NCBI GenBank assembly: GCA_014841835.1
Contig: JACYUQ010000002.1
Coordinates: 372,001 to 436,000, forward strand
Direction of reading: 5' to 3'
Length of the DNA stretch: 64,000 bases
Origin: Oxalobacteraceae sp. CFBP 13730
GTDB taxonomy: Bacteria; Pseudomonadota; Gammaproteobacteria; Burkholderiales; Burkholderiaceae_D
Below are positions 25,438 to 35,050 of this stretch, one piece after another. Position 1 is the first letter of the stretch, and every line of letters starts with the position of its first letter. Position numbers and translations under genes: made by a program. The notes under the pieces are model-generated. The model was not told where the DNA came from, ran no database searches, and worked only from the letters and a program-made list of their open reading frames with translations.

Positions 25438-26999
25438 CGCTTCGCGTCGAGTTGCAGCAGATAGACATCGTTCTCGCGCAGCGGCAATGCGGTGGCGAAC
25501 ACGCCATCGCGCCCGACCGTCACCGCCTGCTGCTTCAACGGCTTGCCGGTCGCCGCCGCCTTCAATGCAGCAACCTGCGGCCGCGTCAGCTGCTTCGGCG
25601 AACCTATGCCGATATACGCGGTGAACGCATCGTTCTGCTTGTAGCCGACCTGCGAGACCGTCATCGTATAGGCGCCAGGCTTCAGGCCCCGCATTGCCAC
25701 CTTCACCTGGCCTTTCGATTTCGGCGGCAGGTCCTTGATGAAGTACTGCTGGTTGTTGATCCCCGCCGGCAGCGTGTGCGAGTAATCCCACAGCAGCACC
25801 TGGGCGTTGCCCTTGTCGTCGAGTGTCGCCGTCGAATCCTGGTCGACGTTCTTCAGCTCACGATCGCCCAGCTGGTTGAGGAACTGGTACGCAAAATAGG
25901 CGGGCTTCTTGATCCCCTGCGTGTTCATCAAACCGAAGCCGCCATGGAAGGCTTCGAAGCGCGGCCCGGCTTCTTCAAAAATGTCGGTAAACACCCAGTA
26001 CGACATCGACTGCACGGCGCCAGTGCTCTGCTTGAGTTTTCTCAGGATGTAGGCTGGCTGGTGGTAGCTGTCGTGGGTCGGATCGGACGGTGTGTACGAC
26101 GAGCTCCATTCGGTGTAGTGCAGCTCGAGCTTCGGCATGGCCGATGCGTCGATCTCCTTGCGGTTCTTGAGCACGTCGTGGGTCACGGCCATCGGGTCGG
26201 GGCTCAGGACCGTGCCGGTGGTGCCGAATTCGTCGAGGAAGCCCTGGTTCACGCCGTACGAGTGGGTGGAGACGAAGTCAAGCGGCACGCGGTTCTTGCT
26301 GGCGTACTGAATCATCTCGGGAATCCAGGCAGCGCCCGCAGTGGCCGGGCCGCCCACGCGGTACGACGCGTCGACGCTCTTGACGGCGCGCGCGGCGTGT
26401 GCGTACAGCTTGAAGTACTCGTCCTGCGTCCCGGCCCAGAAGCCGTCCAGGTTCGGCTCGTTCCAGACTTCGAAGTACCAGCTTGCCACTTCGGCCTTGC
26501 CATAGCGCTCGGTCCAGTGCTCGGTCAGTGCCTTGACCAGGCGTTCCCACTGGGCGTAGTCGCGCGGTGGCGTGACATTACCGCGCCACCAGAAAATCGT
26601 CTTGGTACCGCTGGCCATCGCGGATGGCATGAAGCCCAGTTCCACGAACGGCTTGATGCCGACGCTCTGCAGGTAGTCGAACAGGGCGTCGACGTACTGA
26701 AAGTTGTACTGCTCTTTGCCCTGCGCGTCGACGCGGAACACGGCCATGTCGTCGCTCAGCAGGCCGTGCATGCGGATGTAGCGAAAGCCGGTGTCCTTGC
26801 GCAGTTCGGCCAGCTGCTGCTGCCAGTCGGCGCGCAAGCCCTCGTTGGCGCGGCCGACGCCGACGGACAGGTTGAACATGCGATCGAGCTGGCCCTTGAC
26901 CTGGGTGACATCGATGTCGATGTTGCGTTGCTGCGCATTGACTGCCAATGGCATGGCAAGCAATGCCGCCAGCGTCATGGTGGTAATCGTGTGCTTCAT
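25434..26999 (-). CDS. GH39 family glycoside hydrolase (probable beta-xylosidase)
   Basis: Predicted periplasmic hydrolase of 521 residues with a signal peptide ending at VNAQ near residue 23. The TIM barrel shows the acid/base Glu about residue 181 in FEVWNEPN and the nucleophile Glu about residue 297 in HYTEWSSS, both canonical for GH39. A C-terminal beta domain follows. The usual activity is xylan beta-1,4-xylosidase, which fits the xylose theme, although GH39 also contains other specificities. ATG 26999 overlaps the stop of the AraC gene (ATGA), indicating translational coupling. Its TAG at 25434-25436 overlaps the TAA of the convergent kinase gene. An upstream in-frame extension to 27230 lies inside araC and is discarded. 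Confidence 0.83.
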   Translation of the reverse strand: MKHTITTMTLAALLAMPLAVNAQQRNIDIDVTQVKGQLDRMFNLSVGVGRANEGLRADWQQQLAELRKDTGFRYIRMHGLLSDDMAVFRVDAQGKEQYNFQYVDALFDYLQSVGIKPFVELGFMPSAMASGTKTIFWWRGNVTPPRDYAQWERLVKALTEHWTERYGKAEVASWYFEVWNEPNLDGFWAGTQDEYFKLYAHAARAVKSVDASYRVGGPATAGAAWIPEMIQYASKNRVPLDFVSTHSYGVNQGFLDEFGTTGTVLSPDPMAVTHDVLKNRKEIDASAMPKLELHYTEWSSSYTPSDPTHDSYHQPAYILRKLKQSTGAVQSMSYWVFTDIFEEAGPRFEAFHGGFGLMNTQGIKKPAYFAYQFLNQLGDRELKNVDQDSTATLDDKGNAQVLLWDYSHTLPAGINNQQYFIKDLPPKSKGQVKVAMRGLKPGAYTMTVSQVGYKQNDAFTAYIGIGSPKQLTRPQVAALKAAATGKPLKQQAVTVGRDGVFATALPLRENDVYLLQLDAKR

Positions 27000-27400
27000 G
27001 AAATCTTGTCTCCGGATGTGGGCGATGGACAGGTCAGCGTGCGATGCGCCGCTGCCCGAAATGCCTTCGGCGTGCAGCCGAAATCGAGCTTGAACAGCTT
27101 GTTGAAGTACGAAACGTGGTTGTAGCCGACCGTATAGGCGATGTCCGTGATGCTGGCCGAATCGCGTTCGGCCAGCAGGCGCGCTGCTTCGGTCAGGCGC
27201 AACCGGTTCAGGTAACCGGTGAACGTACAACCCAGTTCGGCCTTGAGCACGTCGTTGACCTTGTTGCGGTTCACGCCAGCGCCGTGCGCAACCGCGCCCA
27301 GCTCGAGTTCCGCATCCGCGAAACGGCTCGCGATGGCGTGCAGGATCGCGGATTTTTCGCGGTCCCGATGCGGGTCAGGCGAGCGCTGCTGGCAGGCCAC
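26996..27400 (-). CDS. minimal AraC-family regulator (DNA-binding domain only)
   Basis: A 134-residue protein that is almost entirely an AraC/XylS double helix-turn-helix domain. The first helix set is around ELELGAVAHGAGVNRNKVND. The second is around SITDIAYTVGYNHVSYFNKLFK, followed by GCTPKAFR. Typical members carry a 150-residue or larger sensor domain in front, which is absent. A TGA three codons upstream of the GTG start closes the frame, so there is no hidden N-terminus. It lies between GH3 (41-base gap) and GH39 (four-base overlap), so it is made with the enzymes it may regulate. It may be constitutive, depend on a partner, or be a decayed regulator. Confidence 0.78.
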   Translation of the reverse strand: MACQQRSPDPHRDREKSAILHAIASRFADAELELGAVAHGAGVNRNKVNDVLKAELGCTFTGYLNRLRLTEAARLLAERDSASITDIAYTVGYNHVSYFNKLFKLDFGCTPKAFRAAAHRTLTCPSPTSGDKIS

Positions 27401-27441
27401 GGGCGGTCAGTCGTCCAGTCTGTAGTCGTGCCGGTCCGCAA

Positions 27442-29646
27442 TCAGCGCGCGCCAGCGGCAAACTCGCGCGCGGGCAGGCGCACCGTCACCGTCGCTACCG
27501 GCGCGTCGGCCGCCGTCGACAGGATTACGCGGTAGTCGCCGGCCGCGATCTTCCAGCGGTTGCTGGCGCCGTCGAACACCGCCAGCGTGCGCGGATCGAT
27601 CGTCACTTCGCTGGTGCGGTTTGCGCCGGCGTCCAGCGCCAGCTTGTCCCAGCCACCGAGGCGCTTGGGTGCTTCCCAGCCGGCACCCACTTTTGACACG
27701 TACACCTGCGGCACCGCCTTGCCGGCGCGCGCGCCGCTGTTGGCCACGTTGAAGCGCACGCGGATGCTGCCGTTTGTCGCGTCGGCCTTCAGGTTCGTGT
27801 AGGTGAAGCTCGTGTACGACAGGCCGTGACCGAACGCGAACAGCGGTTTGTGGCCCTTCAGGTCGAACCATTTGTAGCCGACGGCGGCGCCCTCGATGTC
27901 GTAGTCGACGTCGAAGCGCGTGTCCTTCGGCAGGTCGATGCCATCGATCTTGGGCCGCGGCAGCTGGCTCTCGGCCAGCGGGAAGGTCTGCGGCAGGCGG
28001 CCCGACGCATCGACTTCGCCCGTCAGCACGCGCGCGATGGCTTCGCCGCCGTTCGTGCCCGGATACCAGGCTTCGACCACGCCGGCGACGTCGTTCACCC
28101 ACGGCATCGTGACGGGCGTGCCGGTTTGCAGCACGACGACGGTGCGGGCATTGGCCTTGGCCACGGCTGCGATCAGGGCGTCCTGGTTGTTCGGCAGCGC
28201 CAGCGTCGGCACGTCGGCCGCCTCGGACGTCCACTGCGTCGCGAACACCAGCACCACGTCGGCCGCGGCTGCGACTTTCGCGGCCGCGGCGGCATCCTTG
28301 CCATCGTGCCAGGTGATCTTTGCCTTGGTGCGCGCTGCCAGTGCCTTCATCGGCGAGCCTGGCAGGTAGACCATCGGGCCTGGCCAGGCGGCCGGGCCTT
28401 CGTTCGGCACAGCCATGCCGCCGCGCGGGTAGACCTGCGCCGAGCCGCCGCCCGAGAGCACGCCCTTGTTGGCGTGTCCGCCGATGATGGCGATGCGCTG
28501 CACGTCCTTTGCCAGCGGCAGCACGTTGTCCTTGTTCTTGAGCAGGACGATCGCTTCTTCGGCATCAAGCTGCGAAATCTTGCCGTGCGCCGCGTAGTCG
28601 ATGTCCTTGGCCTGGACCTTGACCGGATGATCCAGCGCGCCGTGCGCGCCCAGCGCCCACAGGATGCGGGCCACCATGTCGTCCAGGCGTGCCTGCGGCA
28701 CGTGGCCGTTTTCGACGGCTTCCTTCAGCGCGCCGTCGAAGTAGGGCGACTTGTCGAACGGGTAGCCCGATTGCTGATCCAGGCCCGCCAGTGCAGCCGG
28801 GATCGTCGAGTGGGCCGCGCCCCAGTCGGACATCACGTAGCCCTTGTAGCCCCAGTCGCCCTTGAGCACTTTGTTGAGCAGGTGGTCGTTCTCGCAGCCA
28901 TACGGTCCGTTGATGCGGTTGTACGAACACATGACCGAGCCCGGGTCGCCGCGCTCGATCGCGATCTGGAATGCCAGCAGGTCGGACATGCGGCCCGCGG
29001 CATCGTTGATCTTGACATTCAGGTGATTGCGGCCCGTTTCCTGGTCGTTGTACGCGTAGTGCTTGAGCGTCGAGACGACGTGGTTGGACTGCACGCCGCG
29101 AATCTGTTCGCCGGCCATGATCCCGGCCAGCAGCGGATCTTCGCCGGTGTACTCGAAGTTGCGGCCATTGCGCGGCTCGCGCGCCAGGTTCACGCTCCCG
29201 CCCAGCATCACGTTAAAGCCCGACAGGCGCGCTTCCTTGCCGATCATCGCTGCACCCTCGAACGCCAGCTGCGGATTCCAGGTGGCGGCGGTGGCAATCC
29301 CCGCCGGCAGCGACGTGCGCTCGCGCGCGTCCTTGCCCGGCTGCGAGGCCACGCCGATGCCGGCGTCGGTCAGCCACTGCGGCGTGATGCCCAGGCGCTC
29401 GATGCCCTTGATGAAACCGGCCGACTGGGGCAGGGCGCCGGTGGGCGCTTTCTGGCCCTTGAATTCGGTGCCGAAGTAGCCGAACACCATGCCGATCTTT
29501 TCATCGAGCGTCATCTGGCTCACCAGTTTGGCGGCGCGCTCTTGCGCGGAATCCGGTGCAGCGGCGGGTGCTGCATGCGCCGTACTGAAGGCGAGGGCGG
29601 CGGCAAGGGCGATGGCCGAGCGGCCGAAGGGCAAAGCTGGGTGCAT
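27442..29646 (-). CDS. GH3 family beta-glucosidase
   Basis: Predicted periplasmic beta-glucosidase that finishes xyloglucan or cello-oligosaccharides to glucose. The 734-residue product has a signal peptide ending around AHA-AP near residue 25. The GH3 N-terminal barrel shows KHYAYNDQE and the catalytic Asp about residue 274 in VMSDWGA. The second alpha/beta domain includes IAIIGGHA, and a fibronectin III-like C-terminus includes FGHGLSYTSFTYTNL. Length and order match three-domain GH3 enzymes. Beta-xylosidase activity is an alternative in this family. It sits 48 bases behind the sodium/sugar symporter with its own AAGGAG site. Confidence 0.87.
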   Translation of the reverse strand: MHPALPFGRSAIALAAALAFSTAHAAPAAAPDSAQERAAKLVSQMTLDEKIGMVFGYFGTEFKGQKAPTGALPQSAGFIKGIERLGITPQWLTDAGIGVASQPGKDARERTSLPAGIATAATWNPQLAFEGAAMIGKEARLSGFNVMLGGSVNLAREPRNGRNFEYTGEDPLLAGIMAGEQIRGVQSNHVVSTLKHYAYNDQETGRNHLNVKINDAAGRMSDLLAFQIAIERGDPGSVMCSYNRINGPYGCENDHLLNKVLKGDWGYKGYVMSDWGAAHSTIPAALAGLDQQSGYPFDKSPYFDGALKEAVENGHVPQARLDDMVARILWALGAHGALDHPVKVQAKDIDYAAHGKISQLDAEEAIVLLKNKDNVLPLAKDVQRIAIIGGHANKGVLSGGGSAQVYPRGGMAVPNEGPAAWPGPMVYLPGSPMKALAARTKAKITWHDGKDAAAAAKVAAAADVVLVFATQWTSEAADVPTLALPNNQDALIAAVAKANARTVVVLQTGTPVTMPWVNDVAGVVEAWYPGTNGGEAIARVLTGEVDASGRLPQTFPLAESQLPRPKIDGIDLPKDTRFDVDYDIEGAAVGYKWFDLKGHKPLFAFGHGLSYTSFTYTNLKADATNGSIRVRFNVANSGARAGKAVPQVYVSKVGAGWEAPKRLGGWDKLALDAGANRTSEVTIDPRTLAVFDGASNRWKIAAGDYRVILSTAADAPVATVTVRLPAREFAAGAR

Positions 29647-29694
29647 GTGTATGTCTCCTTGAATTTTTATAATGGTTTTAGTAGCGCAGCGACC

Positions 29695-31374
29695 TTACCA
29701 CCACGCGCTATAGATCGCGATCAGCGCGATGCAGATGACGGTCGCGCCGAACGCGAACCCTGGCTGCACCCGGAACATCGACGCTTCGACTTCGACGCCC
29801 TTGGTCTGCTCGAGGCCAGCCTTTGGCCACAGCTTGCTGATGATGACCATGCCGATGATGACGACGACGAACACGATCGCCATCCGGTCCACGAACGGGA
29901 TCTCGTAAATACCGGCACTGTTTGGCACGGCAAACCCGATCGGGGCCAGGAAGGACAGGTCCATCAGGCCCGGCAAAAACTTGAGGATGATTGAGCCAAG
30001 AAAGCCGCCGACCGTGGCAAACATCGCCGCGCTGGCCGTTGCCGGCCGCCAGAAGAAGCCCATCAGGAACATGGCCAGGATGCCGGGCGAGACGAAGCCC
30101 GTGTATTCCTGGATGTACTGGAAGCCGCCTTTCTTGTCGATGCCCATGAACGGCGCGATCAGCACCGCCAGCAGCATCGCCACGACCACGGTCACGCGAC
30201 CGATCCAGACCATGCGCTGTTCGGAGATGCCCTTGTTGAACGCTTTCTTGTGGATGTCGAAGGTGTAGATGGTGGCGATGCTGTTGGCCTTACCGGCCAG
30301 CGAAGCGACCACCGCCGCCGTCAGCGCAGCAAACGCGATGCCTTTGAGGCCCGTCGGCAGCAGCGTGAGCAGCACCGGATAGGCGCGGTCCGGGTTGACG
30401 TCCGCGCCCACGCCCATCGATGCGCCCAGCACGCCCTGCTGGTGCAGCACGAAGGCGGCGATGCCCGGCAGGACCACGATCACCGGCATCAGGAGCTTGA
30501 GGCCGGCCGCGAACAGGATGCCCTTGCGCGCCGTGTGCAGGTCGGCGCCCAGCGCGCGCTGGATGATGTACTGGTTACAGCCCCAGTAGTTCAGGTTCAC
30601 GATCAGCATGCCGCCGATCAGGATCGATACGCCAGGCAGGTCGAGGTAGTTCGGGTTGTCGCGCGTGAGCACCATGTCGAAGTGATCCGGCGCCACGCCC
30701 AGCAGGTGGTGGAAGCCAGCCATCACGCCGCCGCCGCCATTGTTCTGCGCGACCAGGTCGAGCGCGAGCCAGGTGGTCACCAGGCCGCCGAGCACCAGGC
30801 ACAGGACCTGGATCACGTCGGTGTAGCCGATGACCTTCATGCCGCCCAGCGTGATGATGACGGCAAAGACGGCCAGGAACACCATGCAGGTCCAGACGTC
30901 GATGCCGGCAATGGCGCCGATGGCCAGCGCGCCCAGGTACAGGATCGAGGTCAGGTTGACGATGACGTACAGCGACAGCCAGAACAGCGCCATGACGGTG
31001 GCCACGGTGCTGCCGTAACGCTGTTCGAGAAACTGGGGCATCGTGTAGATGCGGTTGCGGCGGTAGATCGGCATGAAGAACACCGCCACCAGGATCAGCG
31101 TGAACGCGCCCATCAGCTCATAGACGGCAATCGCCATGCCCATCTTGAAGCCAGAGCCGCTCATGCCGATGAACTGCTCGGCCGAGATGTTCGACGCGAT
31201 CATCGAGGCGCCGATCGCCCACCAGGTCAGCGAGCCTTCGGCCAGAAAGTAATCGTGCGAGGCGGAGGCCGAGCGTTGCTTGTGCTGGTAGACCCAGAAG
31301 CCATAGCCGGCCACGATGATGAAGTAGACAAAAAAGACGAACGTGTCCAGCGACGAAAAAGTCGAGCTTTGCAT
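29695..31374 (-). CDS. sodium/sugar symporter (SSS family, SglT-like)
   Basis: Inner-membrane transporter of 559 residues with about 14 hydrophobic helices. It shows SSS hallmarks: SNISAEQFIGMSGSGFKMG in the second helix region, MPQFLEQRYGS near residue 115, GGMKVIGYTDVIQ near residue 185 and ALTAAVVASLAGKANSIATI near residue 355. Close relatives by these segments are sodium/glucose or sodium/galactose carriers such as Vibrio SglT. It would import glucose or galactose freed by GH3 and GH35. The start has an AGGAAAA site. It is separated from the TonB receptor by a strong terminator hairpin, so it may have its own promoter or receive read-through. Confidence 0.86.
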   Translation of the reverse strand: MQSSTFSSLDTFVFFVYFIIVAGYGFWVYQHKQRSASASHDYFLAEGSLTWWAIGASMIASNISAEQFIGMSGSGFKMGMAIAVYELMGAFTLILVAVFFMPIYRRNRIYTMPQFLEQRYGSTVATVMALFWLSLYVIVNLTSILYLGALAIGAIAGIDVWTCMVFLAVFAVIITLGGMKVIGYTDVIQVLCLVLGGLVTTWLALDLVAQNNGGGGVMAGFHHLLGVAPDHFDMVLTRDNPNYLDLPGVSILIGGMLIVNLNYWGCNQYIIQRALGADLHTARKGILFAAGLKLLMPVIVVLPGIAAFVLHQQGVLGASMGVGADVNPDRAYPVLLTLLPTGLKGIAFAALTAAVVASLAGKANSIATIYTFDIHKKAFNKGISEQRMVWIGRVTVVVAMLLAVLIAPFMGIDKKGGFQYIQEYTGFVSPGILAMFLMGFFWRPATASAAMFATVGGFLGSIILKFLPGLMDLSFLAPIGFAVPNSAGIYEIPFVDRMAIVFVVVIIGMVIISKLWPKAGLEQTKGVEVEASMFRVQPGFAFGATVICIALIAIYSAWW

Positions 31375-31390
31375 TGGTCGGGTTTTCCTG

Positions 31391-31441
31391 GAAAAGCAAA
31401 CAGCCCGCTGACCTGCCGCGCGGGGCGGCAGGTCAGCGGGC
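31391..31441 (-). terminator. strong hairpin terminator behind the TonB receptor gene
   Basis: GCCCGCTGACCTGCCGC (31403-31419) pairs perfectly over 17 bases with 31425-31441, loop of five. On the reverse strand the stem is followed by a T-rich stretch (TGTTTGCTTTTCC). It lies 23 bases after the receptor stop and before the symporter start, where it would lower expression of the downstream genes relative to the receptor. Confidence 0.75.
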
Positions 31442-31464
31442 GTCGGGATTACATCGGCATCGAC

Positions 31465-34464
31465 TTAGAACGTCACGCCCAGACGCACGCTGTAGCGGGG
31501 ACCGCTGACGAACCACGCGCGGCCTTTGTCGCCGATGTGTTGCGTCATGATCTGCTTGTACTTCGCGTCCGTCAGGTTGGTGCCCTGGAAGTCAAGGCGG
31601 AAGTTCTCGTTGAACTTGTAGCTGACGCCGCCATCGAGCTGACCGTAGTCGTCGGCCCAGATCGGCAAGCCCCAGGCAATCACGTTCTGGCCGACGGTCG
31701 GGCTGGCCGGATTGGTGTCGACGCCATTGGTGCCGTTCGTGCCGTTGTTGTTGTTACCCAGCAGGCTCTTCGAGCGCCAGCTATAGGCCAGACGGGCCGA
31801 CCATGGGCCCTTGTCATACAGCAGCGCCAGGTTATACGAGTTACGTGACAGGTATTCCAGCGGCAGGTCGCCGAAGGTGCGGCCATCGGTGTCGCAGCCG
31901 TTCAGGTTCAGGTTCAGGTTGGCTGCGCCGCTCACGTTCGAGCAGTATTGCGAGAACACCGGGCTATACAGGTCGCGCTTGCTCTTGACGTGCGTGTAGT
32001 TGGCCTGCACACCGAAGCCCGACATCCAGCCTGGCAGCTTGTCGAAGTACTGCTGGTACGCCATCTCGATACCGCGTGCTGAACCACGTGCGCCGTTGAC
32101 GGGCGTCGCCACATTGAAATCGATTACATTTCCGTTCACATCATTGAGCTGGTAGGACGAATTCTGCTTGACGATGATGTCTTTCAGGCGTTTGTCGAAC
32201 ACGGCGAAGGTCAGCGAACCGGCCTGGGCGAAATACCATTCTGCCGTCAGGTCCATATTGCGCGAGGTGACCGGACGCAGCAACGGATTACCGACGGCTT
32301 CACCGGTATGGCCAACCGACGTGACATTGGTGACCTGGGTCGGCCCATCGCCGGTGATCGAGCTATTCACGTTCTGCCCCAGTGTGGTGTAGGCCTGAAG
32401 CTGGCCGAAGTCAGGTCGCGACATGCCTTTGCCCAGTGCAAAGCGGAACTGCAACTGTTCGGTGGCCTTCATGCGCAGGTTCAGACTCGGCAACCAGTTA
32501 TGGTAGCTGTTCTCATAGTCCTGGCGCGCTGCAAACGGTGCGATGACCGGCACAGACACGCCGGTGGTGCCGCCCGGCGTCACCTTGAACGTCGAGTTGT
32601 ACACGGTGTAGCCGTACGATGTGTTATCGGTCTTTACATAACGCACGCCGATGTTGCCGTCGATCGGCATGCGCAGGTCATCAAACGCGAAGCGCAACTG
32701 CGTGTACATCGCTTTGGTTTTTTCCGACTGCTCGTTGTCGCCCGATGGGTTGGCTTCGCCGAAGGCGGCAGCTTTGAAAGGATCGCAGCTGTTACCGGCC
32801 TGCGCGCACAGAGCCTGGCGGAAGCTGTGCAATTGGGAGTAGGTGCCCGGGTAGCCCGCCACCAGTGACTGCGCCGGGAATACGACTGCCGGCACATTCG
32901 CGTCACCGTTGAAGAAGTTCTTGAATGTGTTGACTGTCGTGGGTGCGTTGAAGCGCGGGTCGCTCAGGTAGGCCAGTTGATTGATCAAACCGGGCATGAT
33001 CATCCAACGCTGCGATACGGGCGACCAGTTGTAGTTCGGATTCGAATTGATGGTCTTGGCATCGCGGTCGGTAAAGCGCACGCCGACGCGGATGTCGCGC
33101 AGGACAGGATGGTCGAAGTCATACTTGACGTCGCCTTTCCATGCGGTCTGTTCGGTGACGCTGCGGTCGCGGTGTTCCTGGGTGAAGGCCCAGAAGTAGT
33201 TGTTCGGGTCGCTCAGGGATGCCGCTTGCTGGGCGTCGAACATGAGCTTCGGGATGCTGCCGGTCAGGTCCAGGTTCTGCTGCTGCATGATCGTGCCCAG
33301 CGCAACGGTCGAATCGAAGCCTTCTGATTCCGCCTTGACGTGCTGGATGTCCGATGTCAGGGTCCAGTTGGTCGCCGGCTTCCATTCGACATTCCAGGCG
33401 ACGTCGGTGGTCGACGAATCGCGGTTCGAGGTGCGGGTGTTATTGCCGAACTCGATGCCGTTATTGGTTGGATTGGACAGCGTGCCGCTCAAAAATGCAT
33501 TGTTGGCATCGTAGACACCGTTGGTTACGCGCAGATTGGTCGGCGTACCCTCCGCCGAGAACAGCGCGTTCTCATCCCACTGCATCTTGTACTTCGACTT
33601 GAAGTAGGTGAGGTGGCTGCGCAGCGTGTTGTCCAGCTTCCATTGCAGCGCGGCATACGCGCCCTGGCGCTTGCGCTCGAAGTCCAGCGTGCGCCACTGC
33701 GCGCCTTTCGGGATCCATACGGTGCGGCCCGGCTCGGCGTTGGCCACCGGGTAGTACGGCTCGACCTGGAAGGCGTCGGTGCGGGTGTTGCTATGGGAAT
33801 TGGCGTAGTTGACCAGCACGCCGAATTCGCCCATGTCGGTTTTCCAGCGGTTCGAGTACATGAACGAGCCGGCCGGGTCCTTCTTCTTGTTCAGTTCGGT
33901 GTACGTGCCTTCGACGCTGCCCGAAATGCGCTGGCCCTTGATGTCGAACGGCAGTGCCGTGCGCAGGTTGACCAGGCCAGAAATGCCGCCTTCGATCTGT
34001 TCGGCGGACGGGTTCTTGTAGACGTCGACGCCAGCCATCAGCTCTGGCGGGACATCCTCGAAGCTCAGTGCGCGGCCGCCGTTGGACGAGAACGAATCGC
34101 GGCCATTGAGTTCCGAGCGCACCCAGGTCAGGCCACGGATCGACACGCCCGAGCCTTCGACCGAGAAGTGTTCCGGGTCGGAGCGCGACATCGTGCGGTC
34201 GATGGTGACACCAGGGATGCGTTGCAGGACTTCGGTGATCGATTTATCGGGCAGTTTGCCAATGTCGTCGGCGACGATCGAATCGACGACCTCATCCGAA
34301 TTCTTCTTGAGTTGCTGTGCGCTGTTGAGTGCGGCGCGCTGGCCGGTAATGGTCACGACCTGTGCGTCGGCAGCGGCCGGGGCCGCTTGCTGGGCAAACG
34401 CTGCGGACAACCAGCACAGGTGTGCCACGCCCACGGCAATCGCCGATCGATTCAGATGCTTCAT
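31465..34464 (-). CDS. TonB-dependent receptor (carbohydrate type)
   Basis: Outer-membrane receptor expected to import xyloglucan or xylan oligosaccharides with energy from TonB. The 999-residue product has a signal peptide ending at AFAQQA near residue 24 and a TonB-box-like region (AQVVTITGQ). The plug domain has SIVADDIGKLPDKSITEVLQ, RIPGVTIDR and SIRGL motifs, and the long barrel ends in aromatic Phe (SVRLGVTF). The plug motifs are those of the Xanthomonas/Caulobacter receptor group linked to plant sugar uptake. ATG 34464 has GGAG upstream and precedes the signal peptide; a longer frame to 34581 adds no sensible leader. The 18-bp motif shared with the dioxovalerate dehydrogenase lies 120 bases upstream. 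Confidence 0.9.
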   Translation of the reverse strand: MKHLNRSAIAVGVAHLCWLSAAFAQQAAPAAADAQVVTITGQRAALNSAQQLKKNSDEVVDSIVADDIGKLPDKSITEVLQRIPGVTIDRTMSRSDPEHFSVEGSGVSIRGLTWVRSELNGRDSFSSNGGRALSFEDVPPELMAGVDVYKNPSAEQIEGGISGLVNLRTALPFDIKGQRISGSVEGTYTELNKKKDPAGSFMYSNRWKTDMGEFGVLVNYANSHSNTRTDAFQVEPYYPVANAEPGRTVWIPKGAQWRTLDFERKRQGAYAALQWKLDNTLRSHLTYFKSKYKMQWDENALFSAEGTPTNLRVTNGVYDANNAFLSGTLSNPTNNGIEFGNNTRTSNRDSSTTDVAWNVEWKPATNWTLTSDIQHVKAESEGFDSTVALGTIMQQQNLDLTGSIPKLMFDAQQAASLSDPNNYFWAFTQEHRDRSVTEQTAWKGDVKYDFDHPVLRDIRVGVRFTDRDAKTINSNPNYNWSPVSQRWMIMPGLINQLAYLSDPRFNAPTTVNTFKNFFNGDANVPAVVFPAQSLVAGYPGTYSQLHSFRQALCAQAGNSCDPFKAAAFGEANPSGDNEQSEKTKAMYTQLRFAFDDLRMPIDGNIGVRYVKTDNTSYGYTVYNSTFKVTPGGTTGVSVPVIAPFAARQDYENSYHNWLPSLNLRMKATEQLQFRFALGKGMSRPDFGQLQAYTTLGQNVNSSITGDGPTQVTNVTSVGHTGEAVGNPLLRPVTSRNMDLTAEWYFAQAGSLTFAVFDKRLKDIIVKQNSSYQLNDVNGNVIDFNVATPVNGARGSARGIEMAYQQYFDKLPGWMSGFGVQANYTHVKSKRDLYSPVFSQYCSNVSGAANLNLNLNGCDTDGRTFGDLPLEYLSRNSYNLALLYDKGPWSARLAYSWRSKSLLGNNNNGTNGTNGVDTNPASPTVGQNVIAWGLPIWADDYGQLDGGVSYKFNENFRLDFQGTNLTDAKYKQIMTQHIGDKGRAWFVSGPRYSVRLGVTF

Positions 34465-35050
34465 TCTGTTGTCTCCGTCTTTGTTGTGAAGAGCCCATCT
34501 GCCGGGACTCTCTGCTGGAAATACCGTGCTCGTCAGGGGCGTAGGGGCGGCGTCCATGCAAGCTGTAAAATAATATAACACTAAATGTTATGCGCAATCA
34601 TTTTTTGTTAATGGCTGTTGGTAAATACTATTTTTGCTACATCCCACTTGACGTGCGTCGTTTCAATTGATGCAAATCGGGTAGGGCGCATGGTGGAGCG
34701 TGGTCCGGAAGGATGCTGGTCAACGCACGCGGTGCGGCAGCGATTTGGACTCGACGAATCAGAATTTGACGCGCCAGAGCAACGCGCGCGAAGGCAGGCT
34801 ACACTAGCCCCGTCTTGAGCTTGCTACCTGCCAGAATCGATGGATGTAACAGGAAAGATGTCGTTAAAACGGCCAAATCAGCGGTCAGGCAGTCTTTACA
34901 TCCGGCTTTGACGAAAAAAATTGTCATATAAGCGGGTCAAAACTCACGGAAAATCACCCTTTGCGAACGGCTGTGCGTAAAATACTTATTCAAGGAATTC
35001 CGCATTTCCGCTATATTTTCGGTTGTATCTCTAAGTCAATGGATATTGCA
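34465..35050. other. 586-bp gene-free region with two opposing promoter zones
   Basis: No credible gene is seen. The left part is AT-rich and should hold the receptor promoter, including the shared 18-bp motif and reverse-strand A/T runs. The right part (from about 34900) is again AT-rich and precedes the small lipoprotein gene. A 66-codon open frame at 34618-34818 has no recognisable domain or ribosome-binding site and is not annotated as a gene. Confidence 0.6.
34584..34601 (-). promoter_or_regulatory. shared 18-bp motif upstream of the TonB receptor
   Basis: AATGTTATGCGCAATCAT differs from the element at 10709-10726 in one base and has the same orientation relative to its gene. It suggests that the receptor and the dioxovalerate dehydrogenase answer to the same regulator. 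Confidence 0.5.

Noticed and set aside
34618-34818. 66-codon open frame upstream of the lipoprotein gene
   Set aside because: It has no ribosome-binding site or recognisable motif, and it lies across a region expected to hold promoters.
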